Part shown: positions 17,423 to 25,982 of the stretch, piece by piece
Layout of the letters: every line of letters begins with the position of its first letter
Numbering within the stretch: the first letter of the stretch is position 1
Assembly (NCBI RefSeq): GCF_023231945.1
Contig: NZ_JAJLJH010000009.1
Span: 1 to 64,000, forward strand
Direction: 5' to 3'
DNA from: Scleromatobacter humisilvae
Lineage (GTDB): Bacteria; Pseudomonadota; Gammaproteobacteria; Burkholderiales; Burkholderiaceae_C
DNA: 64,000 bases
The notes under the pieces: generated by a model
Database searches by the model: none
The model's input: only the letters and a program-made list of their open reading frames with translations
Told to the model about the DNA's origin: nothing
Translations under genes and position numbers: made by a program

Positions 17423-17902
17423 ATGCACTGCCGATCCACCCCACTCCAGACCCTCGCCCTCGCCTGCGCGCTGCTGTTCGCCGGCGCGTCGCAAGCGGCA
17501 CCGAAGCCCCTCAGCGATGCCGAGATGAGCGCCGTGCGCGGCGCCGACGGCTCGATCCTCGCCGGCGTGCAGACGCCGTCGTCGAACGCGCAGAACCCGT
17601 TCGCCAACGGGCTCAGCGCCGCGTTCTCGAGCAGCACCGGCGCCACCCTGCTCACGCCGTCGGAGTTCTCCGCCGCGCTTGCGGGCGTGGGCCTGACGCC
17701 CTCGATGCTGAGCGACTACGCGGGCCAGACGGTCTCGCAGACGGTCGTCGACGCCAAGCCCGTGACCTTCAGCTTCAACATCTCCGACGTCCTGCAATCG
17801 ACCACCGGGCTGCAGTACAACAGCGGCCCCTCGATGGGCACGATCACGCTGAAGGACTTCGACGCGCGCGGCACGACGATCTGGGTCTGGCACCACAACT
17901 GA
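17423..17902 (+). CDS. Small secreted protein with an LSDxEMSxVRG motif
   Basis: A 159-residue protein with a Sec signal peptide (residues 1-26, cleavage after ASQA). The mature N-terminus reads KPLSDAEMSAVRGADG, a motif seen after the signal peptide of many small secreted proteobacterial proteins of unknown role. The rest is Ser/Thr/Gly-rich and ends in IWVWHHN. The start is the ATG at 17423 with GGAAGAG upstream; a TTG at 17396 could add nine residues. It converges on xerD with 7 bases between. Function unknown; an extracellular or periplasmic location is likely. Confidence 0.7.
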   Translation: MHCRSTPLQTLALACALLFAGASQAAPKPLSDAEMSAVRGADGSILAGVQTPSSNAQNPFANGLSAAFSSSTGATLLTPSEFSAALAGVGLTPSMLSDYAGQTVSQTVVDAKPVTFSFNISDVLQSTTGLQYNSGPSMGTITLKDFDARGTTIWVWHHN

Positions 17903-17909
17903 CGTCCGC

Positions 17910-18803
17910 TCACCCGCGCGGGTGATGCTTCGCGTGCAGCTGCCGCAGGCGCTCGCGCGCGACGTGCGTGTAGATCGTGGTCGTCGAGATGTCCGCGTGG
18001 CCCAGCAGCAGCTGCACGGCGCGCAGGTCGGCGCCATGGTTCAGCAGGTGCGTGGCGAACGCGTGGCGCAGCGTGTGCGGCGAGATCGGGTTGCGGATGC
18101 CCGCGGCCAGCGCGTACTTCTTGACGAGGTTCCAGAACATCTGGCGCGACATCGCCGCTGCGCGCACCGTCACGAACAGCGCGTCGCTGCGCCGGCCTTC
18201 GAGCAGCTCGGGCCGTGCCGTCGCGAGCCACGATTCGAGCCAGCGCCGCGCCTCGTCGCCGAACGGCACCAGGCGCTCCTTCGAGCCCTTGCCCATCACG
18301 CGCACGACGCCGTCGGCCAGGCTCAGGTTGACCAGCTTCAACTCGACCAGCTCGCTCACGCGCAGGCCGCTCGCGTACATCAGCTCCAGCATCGCGCGGT
18401 CGCGCGCGCCCAGCGGCGTGTCGACGATGGGCGCGGCCAGCAGCGCGTCGACCTGGGCCTCGCTGAGCGTCTTGGGCACACGCATCGCCTGGCGCGCGGG
18501 GCGCAGCTTGAGCGTCGGATCCTCGGTGAGGAGGCGCTCGCGCAGCCCCCAGCGATAGAAACGCCTGAACACCGCGAGGCGCCGGTTCGCGCTGGTGGCC
18601 TTGCTGCCCGCGTGGCGCGCGAGCATGTAGCCTTGCACGTCGATGGCGCGCGATTGCACGATGTCGCGCGCCTCGGCGTCCGACAGCCACGCCGCGAACA
18701 GCGTCAGGTCGCGCCGATAGGCCGCGAGCGAGTTCTTCGCGAGGCCGTCCTCCAGCCACAGGCCGTCGAGGAAGCGGTCGATCACGCCCTGGCTGCGCTG
18801 CAT
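17910..18803 (-). CDS. xerD: Site-specific tyrosine recombinase XerD
   Basis: A 297-residue recombinase, the length of E. coli XerD, that acts with XerC at the chromosomal dif site to resolve dimers. The catalytic set is complete: Arg in SGLRVSELVELK, Lys in GKGSKERLVP, HTLRH, then LLGHADISTTTIYTH with the catalytic Tyr. The start is the ATG at 18801-18803 (MQRSQGVIDRFLDGLWLE), matching XerD N-termini. A TTG 48 bases earlier would add 16 unrelated residues and overlap the adjoining gene. Confidence 0.92.
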   Translation of the reverse strand: MQRSQGVIDRFLDGLWLEDGLAKNSLAAYRRDLTLFAAWLSDAEARDIVQSRAIDVQGYMLARHAGSKATSANRRLAVFRRFYRWGLRERLLTEDPTLKLRPARQAMRVPKTLSEAQVDALLAAPIVDTPLGARDRAMLELMYASGLRVSELVELKLVNLSLADGVVRVMGKGSKERLVPFGDEARRWLESWLATARPELLEGRRSDALFVTVRAAAMSRQMFWNLVKKYALAAGIRNPISPHTLRHAFATHLLNHGADLRAVQLLLGHADISTTTIYTHVARERLRQLHAKHHPRG

Positions 18804-18852
18804 CGCCGCCGCGTCGCCGACCGGCCTGGCCGATTTCTTCGCGGCAACCAAT

Positions 18853-19518
18853 TCAGCTCGCGAGGCCCAGCATGCCGGCCTTCATCCGCGCGTCCACCGG
18901 CTGGTCGCCAACGAAGATGCCCAGCAGCGCGGCGTAGAGATCGGCCCCCGGCACCGGCGCGCCGAAGGGCTTGCCGTTGACGGTCATCGTCAGGCCGACG
19001 GCGGGCGCGTAGTCGAGATTGACGATGTCGCCCTTCCTGACGTTGCCGACGCTGCGCAGCGTGCGGTCGAAGGCGGCGATGCGATCGCCCATCGCGGCGA
19101 CCTGGCCGGCCGGCGTGCGCCTGGCGATGCCGCCGGTGAAGGCCTTGGCGAACTCGTCGGAGGGGCCGTCCATCAGCAGGCGCACCTGCAGGCGCTTGGG
19201 CCCGCTTTCGGCGAGGACTTCAGGCCCGGTGGCGGCGTGCGTCGGCAGGTACAGGCCCGCGACGTAGACCTTGTAGATGAACGCCGCGCGCAGGCCGACA
19301 CCGTTGAGCTGCAGCGGCGTGCCGGCGACGCGGGCGTCGGCCGGGAAGGTCTGGTCTTCGAGCGTGATCGGCGTCGCGGCCTCGGCGGCATTCGCGCCGG
19401 GCAGGAACGCCAGCGCGACCAGCGCGATCAGCGCGACGCCCAGCAGGCCCTGGCCGATGGCGCGGGCGCCGGCGAACGCGCGGCGCGCGGGACGGCGCCA
19501 TGGATCGTGAATCATCAA
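18853..19518 (-). CDS. Chalcone isomerase-like secreted protein
   Basis: A 221-residue protein with a long signal peptide or N-terminal anchor (hydrophobic GLLGVALIALVALAFLPGANA, about residues 24-44), followed by a chalcone-isomerase-like domain (GVGLRAAFIYKVYVAGLYLP ... PKRLQVRLLMD ... GKPFGAPVPGADLYAALLGIFVGDQPVD). Bacterial members are usually periplasmic and are not known to make flavonoids. It lies on the same strand as queG and xerD, 30 bases after queG, and may share their transcript. Confidence 0.85.
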   Translation of the reverse strand: MMIHDPWRRPARRAFAGARAIGQGLLGVALIALVALAFLPGANAAEAATPITLEDQTFPADARVAGTPLQLNGVGLRAAFIYKVYVAGLYLPTHAATGPEVLAESGPKRLQVRLLMDGPSDEFAKAFTGGIARRTPAGQVAAMGDRIAAFDRTLRSVGNVRKGDIVNLDYAPAVGLTMTVNGKPFGAPVPGADLYAALLGIFVGDQPVDARMKAGMLGLAS

Positions 19519-19548
19519 CCCTCCTCGCGGGCTTCGCGACGCGACGCC

Positions 19549-20676
19549 TCAATCGTTCAACGCGCCAGCGACCGGCGCGGACGACAACGCCCACTGTATG
19601 TGCTCCGCGAGCAGCGTGCTCGCGTCGGCCAGGCGCGCGCGCAACGCAGCCTCGATTTGTTCACGCGGCTCGCCCGCATGCAGCGCGTTGCCCAGCGCCA
19701 CGGCGATGTTCCGCTGCCAGCGCGCATGGCCGATGCGTCGGATCGGCGAGCCCTCGGTGCGGCGCAGGAACTCGTCCTCGCTCCACGAGAACAGGTCCAG
19801 GAGCGTCGGGTGCACGAGGTCGGCGCGCTCTGCAAAGTCCGGTAAAGACGTGCGGCGCGCGAACTTGTTCCACGGGCAGACGACCTGGCAGTCGTCGCAG
19901 CCGTAGATGCGGTTGCCCATCGCGCGGCGGAATTCCACGGGGATCGGGTCGTCGCTCTCGATCGACAGGTACGAGATGCAGCGGCGCGCATCGAGACGCT
20001 CCGGCGCGACGATCGCCTGCGTCGGGCAGATGTCGATGCAGGCCGTGCAGCGGCCGCAGTGCGGCTCGGCGGCGGCGGTCAGCGGCAGCGCAATGTCGAC
20101 GAAGATCTCGCCGAGGAAGAACATCGAGCCCGCGTCGCGCGCGAGCGTCAGCGTGTGCTTGCCGCGCCAGCCCAGGCCCGAGCGCGTGGCCAGTTCGACC
20201 TCCAGCACCGGCGCCGAATCGGTGAAGCAGCGATGGCCCAGCGGGCCGATCTCGTCCGCCAGCCTGTCGGCCAGCTTCTGCAGCCGGTTGCGCAGCACCT
20301 TGTGATAGTCGCGGCCCCGCGCATACATCGAGATGACGGCCTCGCCGGGCCGCGTCAGCCGCGCCTCTTCCTGCGCCTGCCAATCGTCGCCGCGCGACTC
20401 GGGCAGGTAGTCCATGCGCGCCGTGACGATGCGCAGCGCGCCGGGCTGCAGTTCGGCCGGGCGCGCCCGCTTCATGCCGTGCGCCGCCATGTAGCCCATG
20501 CTGCCGTGGAAGCCGGCCTCGAGCCAGGCGCGCAGGCCGTCCTCGGCCTCCGTGCCGAGATCCACCTCGGCCACCCCGATCTGTGAGAATCCCAACTCGC
20601 GCGCCCAGCCTTCGAGACGGCGCAATAGAGCGACCTTCCCGGGATCCTCCCCGACCTCATGACGCAGCTGCAACAT
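19549..20676 (-). CDS. queG: Epoxyqueuosine reductase QueG
   Basis: A 375-residue cobalamin-dependent enzyme that reduces epoxyqueuosine to queuosine in tRNA. Two [4Fe-4S] clusters are marked by CGRCTACIDICP and CDDCQVVCPW. The N-terminal domain (ELGFSQIGVAEVDLG, GSMGYMAAHG, YARGRDYHKVLR) fits QueG. The ATG at 20674-20676 makes its 5' end overlap that of the divergent tsaE gene by 18 bases; a TTG at 20625 behind GGGAAGG is an alternative start. The queG/tsaE divergent arrangement also occurs in E. coli. Confidence 0.93.
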   Translation of the reverse strand: MLQLRHEVGEDPGKVALLRRLEGWARELGFSQIGVAEVDLGTEAEDGLRAWLEAGFHGSMGYMAAHGMKRARPAELQPGALRIVTARMDYLPESRGDDWQAQEEARLTRPGEAVISMYARGRDYHKVLRNRLQKLADRLADEIGPLGHRCFTDSAPVLEVELATRSGLGWRGKHTLTLARDAGSMFFLGEIFVDIALPLTAAAEPHCGRCTACIDICPTQAIVAPERLDARRCISYLSIESDDPIPVEFRRAMGNRIYGCDDCQVVCPWNKFARRTSLPDFAERADLVHPTLLDLFSWSEDEFLRRTEGSPIRRIGHARWQRNIAVALGNALHAGEPREQIEAALRARLADASTLLAEHIQWALSSAPVAGALND

Positions 20677-21153
20677 CCGCCGATTCTAGGAACATCGCAG
20701 GCCAGCTGGGCCGACGAGCCCGCGTGCGCGCGTGACGCGGGCGCGCTCGCCATCGCGTCCGCGCTGCGCGACGCCTTCGTCGAGCTCGAGGGCCCGCTGG
20801 GCGCCGGCAAGACGACCTTCGTGCGCCACCTGCTGCACGCGATGGGCGTCGAGGGCCGCATCAAGAGCCCGACGTATGCGGTCGTCGAGACCTACGAGCT
20901 CGACCACGTCGCGATCTCGCACTTCGACTTCTACCGCTTCGACGACCCGCAGGAATGGGAGGACGCCGGCCTGCGCGAGCTGTTCGGCGCGCCCGGCCTG
21001 AAGCTGGTCGAGTGGGCCGAGAAAGCCGAGCCGCTGCTGCCCGTGCCCGACCTGCGCGTGACCATCACGCCACACGACGAGACGATTCGACGCGTCCGAT
21101 ACGACGCGATGACCCCCAAGGGCCTGCTTCTGATCGACAATCTGGGTTCATGA
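20659..21153 (+). CDS. tsaE: tRNA threonylcarbamoyladenosine biosynthesis ATPase TsaE
   Basis: A 164-residue P-loop ATPase needed, with TsaB and TsaD, for t6A37 formation in tRNA. The Walker A motif GPLGAGKTTFVRH lies near residue 45, followed by the family segments KSPTYAVVETYE and HFDFYRFDDPQEWED. The N-terminus overlaps divergent queG. Its stop overlaps the amiC start (ATGA), so the two are translationally coupled, as in the tsaE-amiB operon of E. coli. Confidence 0.93.
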   Translation: MTQLQHPPILGTSQASWADEPACARDAGALAIASALRDAFVELEGPLGAGKTTFVRHLLHAMGVEGRIKSPTYAVVETYELDHVAISHFDFYRFDDPQEWEDAGLRELFGAPGLKLVEWAEKAEPLLPVPDLRVTITPHDETIRRVRYDAMTPKGLLLIDNLGS

Positions 21154-22568
21154 AGCGTAGAGACTTGCTGCGCGGCGGCAGCCTCGTGTTGTGCCTGGGC
21201 GCCACCGACCTGGTGTTCGGCGCCAGCATCGTCGCCGTCCGCGTCTGGCCCGCGGCCGACTACACGCGCGTCACCATCGAGTCCGACCAGCCGCTGGCCG
21301 CGCACAACTTCCTGGCCGAGAACCCGAACCGGCTCGTCGTCGACATCGACAACCTCGAGCTGAGCCCCGCCCTGCGCGACCTCGTCGGCAAGGTGCGCGC
21401 GGATGACCCGTTCATCGCCGGCGTGCGCGTCGGCCAGAACCAGCCGCGCGTCGTGCGGCTGGTGCTCGACCTGAAGCAGGCCGTCGCGCCGCAGCAGTTC
21501 ACGCTCGCACCGGTCGCCGCGTACCAGCACCGGCTGGTGTTCGACCTGTATCCGGTCAAGCAGCAGGATCCGGTGCTGGCGCTGCTGCGCGGCAAGGAGC
21601 AGTCCGAGCAACGGGCCGCGCAGGAAGTGCAGGACGCCCTCGGCGAGTTCATCGGCAAGATCCCGGCGGGCGCCAGCGCGCCCTCGCTGGCCGGCACCGA
21701 CATCGCGACCATCCCGACGCCACTGCCCGCCTCCGCGCCGCGCGTGGCCGAGGTGAACCCCGCGACGCACGGCGGCACGGGCATCGACACCTCGTCGATG
21801 GAGATGCAGGCGCCCTTCGCGTCGCGTCCGCTCACGCCCGAGGAAAAGCGCAAGGTCGACCGCCTGCTGGTCATCGCGATCGACCCGGGCCACGGCGGCG
21901 AGGACCCCGGCGCGATCGGCCCGACCGGCCTGAAGGAAAAGGACGTCGTGCTGGCCATCGCGATGCAGCTGCGCGAGCGCCTCAACGCCAAGCCCGGCGT
22001 GCGCGTGCTGATGACGCGCGACTCCGACTTCTTCGTGCCGCTGGGCGAGCGCGTCAAGAAGGCCGAGCGCGTGCAGGCCGACCTGTTCGTCTCGATCCAC
22101 GCCGACGCGTTCTTCACGCCCGACGCGCGTGGCGCCTCGGTCTTCGCGCTGAGCCAGGGCGGCGCCTCGAGCGCGGCCGCGCGCTGGATGGCCAACCGCG
22201 AGAACCAGTCCGACTCGGTCGGCGGCGTCAGCGTCAAGGTCAAGGACGCCCAGGTGATGCGCGCGCTGCTCGACATGAGCACCACCGCGCAGATCAAGGA
22301 CAGCCTGCGCGTCGGCGGCGAGGTGCTGAGCCGCATCGGCAAGGTCGGCAAGCTGCACCGCGGCGAGGTCGAACAGGCCAGCTTCGCGGTGCTGAAGGCG
22401 CCTGCGATCCCGTCCATCCTCGTCGAGACGGCGTTCATCTCGAACCCGCAGGAAGAGGACAAGCTGCGCGACGCCGACTACCGCACCAAGCTGGTCGAGG
22501 CGCTGTTCACGGGGATCGATCGCTACTTCGCGAAGAACCCGCCGATCGCGCGGCATCGCGACCTGTAG
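21150..22568 (+). CDS. amiC: N-acetylmuramoyl-L-alanine amidase (AmiC-type)
   Basis: A 472-residue periplasmic cell-wall amidase that splits septal peptidoglycan. Order: a leader with RR (MKRRDLLRGGSLVLCLGATD), suggesting Tat export; an N-terminal AMIN domain (about 25-140) for septal targeting; a linker; then the Amidase_3 zinc domain (about 240-460). Zinc and catalytic residues sit in IDPGHGGEDPGA, SIHADAF and LVETAFISN. AmiC-type amidases need EnvC or NlpD activation. The start overlaps the tsaE stop. Confidence 0.93.
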   Translation: MKRRDLLRGGSLVLCLGATDLVFGASIVAVRVWPAADYTRVTIESDQPLAAHNFLAENPNRLVVDIDNLELSPALRDLVGKVRADDPFIAGVRVGQNQPRVVRLVLDLKQAVAPQQFTLAPVAAYQHRLVFDLYPVKQQDPVLALLRGKEQSEQRAAQEVQDALGEFIGKIPAGASAPSLAGTDIATIPTPLPASAPRVAEVNPATHGGTGIDTSSMEMQAPFASRPLTPEEKRKVDRLLVIAIDPGHGGEDPGAIGPTGLKEKDVVLAIAMQLRERLNAKPGVRVLMTRDSDFFVPLGERVKKAERVQADLFVSIHADAFFTPDARGASVFALSQGGASSAAARWMANRENQSDSVGGVSVKVKDAQVMRALLDMSTTAQIKDSLRVGGEVLSRIGKVGKLHRGEVEQASFAVLKAPAIPSILVETAFISNPQEEDKLRDADYRTKLVEALFTGIDRYFAKNPPIARHRDL

Positions 22569-22627
22569 CGATCCGCGGGCGCCGCGCTTGCCATTGCGCC
22601 GCATCGATCTCCACGGAAAGCGACGCG

Positions 22628-23440
22628 ATGCGGCTCAAGGCGATGTGCGACATCGAGGTCTCGGCGCCTCAGGACTGCCCCACCGTCGCCATGCTGCGAC
22701 CGAGCAGCGGACTCGCGCAGTGGCTCGCCAGCGAGGCCTACTTCTTCGAGCCCCACGTCCCGTCGACCGAGTACGTCGATTCGTTCGGCAACCTCTGCCA
22801 GCGCTTCGTCGTGCCGCAGGGCCGGATGCGCATCCGCGTCGACGTCGTCGTCGACACCGAGGCCACGATCGCGGTCGATCCGAACGCGCCCGCAACGCCG
22901 GTCGACCAGGTGCCGGACGCCGCGCTGCAGTTCCTGCTGCAAAGCCGCTACTGTCCCAGCGACAAGATGGAGCAGCGCGCCCGCGAGCTCGTGGCGGGCG
23001 TCGCGCCGGGCTACGCGCAGGTCGAGGCGATCCGGGCATGGATCCATGGCAATCTCGACTACCGCTACGGCGTGAGCGATGCCGCGACGGACGCACTCGA
23101 CACGCTGGCCCGCGGCGCCGGCGTCTGCCGCGACTTCGCGCACGTGGGCATCGGCCTTTGCAGGGCCCTGCAGATCCCGGCGCGCATGGTGGTGGGCTAC
23201 CTGCACGAGCTCGACCCGATGGACATGCACGCCTGGTTCGAGGCGTTCGTCGGCGGCCGCTGGTACACGTTCGACGCCACGCAGGACGCGCCGCGCGGCG
23301 GCCGCATCGTCGTGGCCTACGGGCGCGATGCGGCGGACGTGGCGTTCCTGTCCAACTACGGCGACCTGACCACGGAGCGGCTCACGGTGCGCGTGGAGTT
23401 GCACGCGGATCCGGCGCCGCCGCCCCTGGCCGCGCCATGA
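22628..23440 (+). CDS. Transglutaminase-like protein
   Basis: A 270-residue cytoplasmic transglutaminase-like protein with no signal peptide. The Cys-His-Asp triad is visible: RGAGVCRDFAHVGI (Cys), MDMHAWFEAFV (His), YTFDATQD (Asp). An N-terminal beta domain (ECM-type transglutaminase N-region, with VPSTEYVDSFGNLCQRF) precedes it. Related proteins act as proteases or crosslinkers; the substrate is not known. It stands alone between amiC and the convergent permease gene. Confidence 0.88.
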   Translation: MRLKAMCDIEVSAPQDCPTVAMLRPSSGLAQWLASEAYFFEPHVPSTEYVDSFGNLCQRFVVPQGRMRIRVDVVVDTEATIAVDPNAPATPVDQVPDAALQFLLQSRYCPSDKMEQRARELVAGVAPGYAQVEAIRAWIHGNLDYRYGVSDAATDALDTLARGAGVCRDFAHVGIGLCRALQIPARMVVGYLHELDPMDMHAWFEAFVGGRWYTFDATQDAPRGGRIVVAYGRDAADVAFLSNYGDLTTERLTVRVELHADPAPPPLAAP

Positions 23441-23446
23441 CCCGCG

Positions 23447-25084
23447 TCAATGCGCCGCCAGGGGTTGCTGCTGCGTCCGGTTCGCAGCCTCCGGCCGGCC
23501 CGCGTTGAAGAACAGGTTCAGCAGCACCGCGGAGATCGAGGTCAGCAGGATGCCGGACTCGAGCAGCGGATGCAGGCTGTGCGGCATCTGCTGCATCCAG
23601 CGCGGCGCCACCAGCGGGATCAGGCCGAAGCCGATGGCCAGTGCGACGATGTAGAGGTTGTAGCGGTTGCTCTTGTAGTCCACCGTCGCGAGGATGCGGA
23701 TGCCCGTCGCGGCCACCATGCCGAACATCACGAGGCCGGCGCCGCCCAGCACGAACTGGGGGATCGCCTCGATGAGGGCGGCCATCTTGGGCAGCATGCC
23801 CAGCACGATCATGATGCCGCCGCCGACGACGCAGACCCAGCGGCTCTTCACGCCGGTCACCGCCACCAGGCCCACGTTCTGCGAGAAGCTCGTGTGCGGG
23901 AAGGTGTTGAGCATGCCGCCGATCACGGTGCCCAGGCCGTCGACGCGCAGCCCGGCCGCCAGGTCGGCCTGGCCGATGGTCTTGCCGGTGATGTCGCCCA
24001 GCGCCAGGAACATGCCGGTGGACTCGATCATCACGACGATCATCACGACCGTGAACGTGGCGATGGCGACGAGGTCGAAGGTGGGCATGCCGAAGGCGAA
24101 CGGCGTGACGACGTCGAACCACGGCGCCGAGGCCACCTTGGCGAAGCTCATCTTGCCCATCGCGATGGCGACCACGCAGCCCATCACGATGCCCAGCAGC
24201 ACCGAGATGTTGGCGAGGAAGCCGGTGAAGAAGCGCACCAGCAGCAGGATGAACATCAGCACCGCGCCGGACACGGCCATGTTGTCGAGCGCGCCGTAGG
24301 CCGGGTTGTCGTTCATCGGCACGGGGCCGGGCAACTGCAGCCGGGTGAACTTCGGAAGGTACTTGCGCAGGCCGGAAGCCGCCGGGGCGGAGGCCGCGGC
24401 CGCTTCGGCCGCCGCGGCTCGCGCGGGCTCCGGCGCGGCCGCGGTGGCGTCGGCATGGACACCCGAGGCCGCGGCGGCCGCCGCGGCGACGGCGGCGTCC
24501 AGCTGGGCCTTCTCGACCATCTGCACCAACTGCGGCACATCGGTGAACTGCGCCACGTTGGACGGCCCGCCGACGGCCCAGCCCACGCCCACGCGCATCA
24601 GGCTGATGCCGATGATCGCGATGGTCGTGCCGGTGACGACCGGCGGGAAGAAGCGCAGCAGCCGGCTCATCAACGGCGCGATGAGGATGGCCATCAGGCC
24701 CGCGCCGATGCCGGCGCCGAAGATGGCCCGCGCGCCGTCCAGGCCGGGCACGCCGTTGGCGATCGCCACCATCGGGCCGACCGCCGCGAAGGTCACGCCC
24801 ATCATGACGGGCAGCTTGATGCCGAACCAGCGGTTCAGGCCGAAGGACTGGATCAGCGTGACGAGCCCGCAGCACAGCAGGTCGGCGGAAATGAGCATCG
24901 CCACTTGCTCGGGCGCCAGCTTGAGGGCGCGGCCGACGATCAGCGGCACCGCGATCGCCCCGGCATACATCACCAGGACGTGCTGCAGCCCCAGCGCGGC
25001 CAGGCGTGCGGCCGGGAGCCGCTCGTCGAAGGGTTGAACGGCGGCAGCGGGGGTTGCCGAGCGGTCACGAAGCGGTGCGTCCAT
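23447..25084 (-). CDS. Nucleobase:cation symporter-2 family xanthine/uracil permease
   Basis: A 545-residue inner-membrane permease of the NCS2/UraA-XanQ family. Typical segments: LGLQHVLVMYAGAIAVPLIVG near the start, PVMMGVTFAAVGPM, VVTGTTIAIIGISLM, and the NCS2 signature near STGMFLALGDITGK...GLGT followed by TSFSQNVGLVAVT. An unusual Ala-rich hydrophilic insert (about residues 190-245) separates two membrane segments. The start ATG at 25082-25084 has a strong GGAGGA site. Two GTATAC operators lie upstream. Xanthine or urate is more likely than uracil, judged by the FSQNVGLV type motif. Confidence 0.88.
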   Translation of the reverse strand: MDAPLRDRSATPAAAVQPFDERLPAARLAALGLQHVLVMYAGAIAVPLIVGRALKLAPEQVAMLISADLLCCGLVTLIQSFGLNRWFGIKLPVMMGVTFAAVGPMVAIANGVPGLDGARAIFGAGIGAGLMAILIAPLMSRLLRFFPPVVTGTTIAIIGISLMRVGVGWAVGGPSNVAQFTDVPQLVQMVEKAQLDAAVAAAAAAASGVHADATAAAPEPARAAAAEAAAASAPAASGLRKYLPKFTRLQLPGPVPMNDNPAYGALDNMAVSGAVLMFILLLVRFFTGFLANISVLLGIVMGCVVAIAMGKMSFAKVASAPWFDVVTPFAFGMPTFDLVAIATFTVVMIVVMIESTGMFLALGDITGKTIGQADLAAGLRVDGLGTVIGGMLNTFPHTSFSQNVGLVAVTGVKSRWVCVVGGGIMIVLGMLPKMAALIEAIPQFVLGGAGLVMFGMVAATGIRILATVDYKSNRYNLYIVALAIGFGLIPLVAPRWMQQMPHSLHPLLESGILLTSISAVLLNLFFNAGRPEAANRTQQQPLAAH

Positions 25085-25228
25085 CGCGTCCTCCAGAGTG
25101 GCAGAGGGCGCAGGCCTTCGGGCCATGCACCCTCCCCTCACCACAGCGGGCTCTGTAAGGAGTGGACGTCGCGACTGCCGGCCAGGGCACGGGGCCCGGC
25201 GCGGCAGGCTCCGCGGCGACGTGTCAAA

Positions 25229-25261
25229 ACTGTATACAGTCTGATTCGAGCTTTGTATACG
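25229..25261 (-). promoter_or_regulatory. Tandem GTATAC operators upstream of the permease gene
   Basis: ACTGTATACAGT at 25229-25240 is a perfect 12-base palindrome, and TGTATACG at 25254-25261 repeats its core 23 bases away centre to centre, about two helix turns. Both lie about 150-180 bases before the permease start. The GTATAC core with flanking A/T is typical of GntR-family (FadR subfamily) operators. No such regulator is encoded in this window. Confidence 0.6.
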
Positions 25262-25302
25262 TGATAACCCCATCGTCGTCCGGCCGAGCGAGCCGGCGCC
25301 GC

Positions 25303-25944
25303 CTATGCCGCCTGCGTCTTCTTGCGCAGCACCCCGAACAGCGCCAGCACGCCCGGGATGATGATCATCGACAGGAAGATCCACTGCAGGTGCGTCTTCA
25401 CCCACGGCAGGTTGCCGATGCCCCAGCCCAGCAGCGTCACGCTGCCGATCCACAGCGCGGCGCCGGTGACGTCGTAGAGCGTGAAGCGGCGCCGCGTCAT
25501 CATCGTGACGCCCGCGACGAAGGGCGCGAACGTGCGCACGAAGGGCATGAAGCGGCCGGCGATCAGGGCGACGCCGCCGTACTTTTCGTAGAAGGCATGC
25601 GCCTTGTCGAAGCCGTCCTTGCTGAACCAGCGCGAGTTCTCCCAATGGAAGACGCGCGGGCCGAACCAGCGGCCGATCGTGTAGTTGGTCTGGTTGCCCA
25701 GCACCGCGGCGGCGAACATCACGCCGAGCGCCATCGTGATGTCGAGGAGGCCGGTCGCCGCGGTGGCGCCGACGACGAACAGCAGCGAGTCCCCGGGCAG
25801 GAAGGGCATCACGACGACGCCGGTCTCGATGAAGATGACCGCGAAGAGCACGGCGTACACCCACAGGCCGTTGGCCGCGACGAAGGCCGCCAGGTACTGG
25901 TCGGCGTGAAGAAGATGCTGAAACAAGGGGATCATGGAGTCCAT
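25303..25944 (-). CDS. DedA family membrane protein
   Basis: A 213-residue DedA/SNARE-associated (VTT-domain) protein. The family signature FIETGVVVMPFLPGDSLLF lies near residues 37-55, and GRFMPFVRTFAPFVAG near 130-145, with re-entrant helices and about five hydrophobic segments. DedA proteins are polyprenyl-phosphate or phospholipid flippase-type transporters of the inner membrane. It diverges from mutL with 38 bases between starts. Confidence 0.92.
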   Translation of the reverse strand: MDSMIPLFQHLLHADQYLAAFVAANGLWVYAVLFAVIFIETGVVVMPFLPGDSLLFVVGATAATGLLDITMALGVMFAAAVLGNQTNYTIGRWFGPRVFHWENSRWFSKDGFDKAHAFYEKYGGVALIAGRFMPFVRTFAPFVAGVTMMTRRRFTLYDVTGAALWIGSVTLLGWGIGNLPWVKTHLQWIFLSMIIIPGVLALFGVLRKKTQAA

Positions 25945-25982
25945 GGGCGGCGATTATCGACCGGGGTTCCTACAATACGGGG

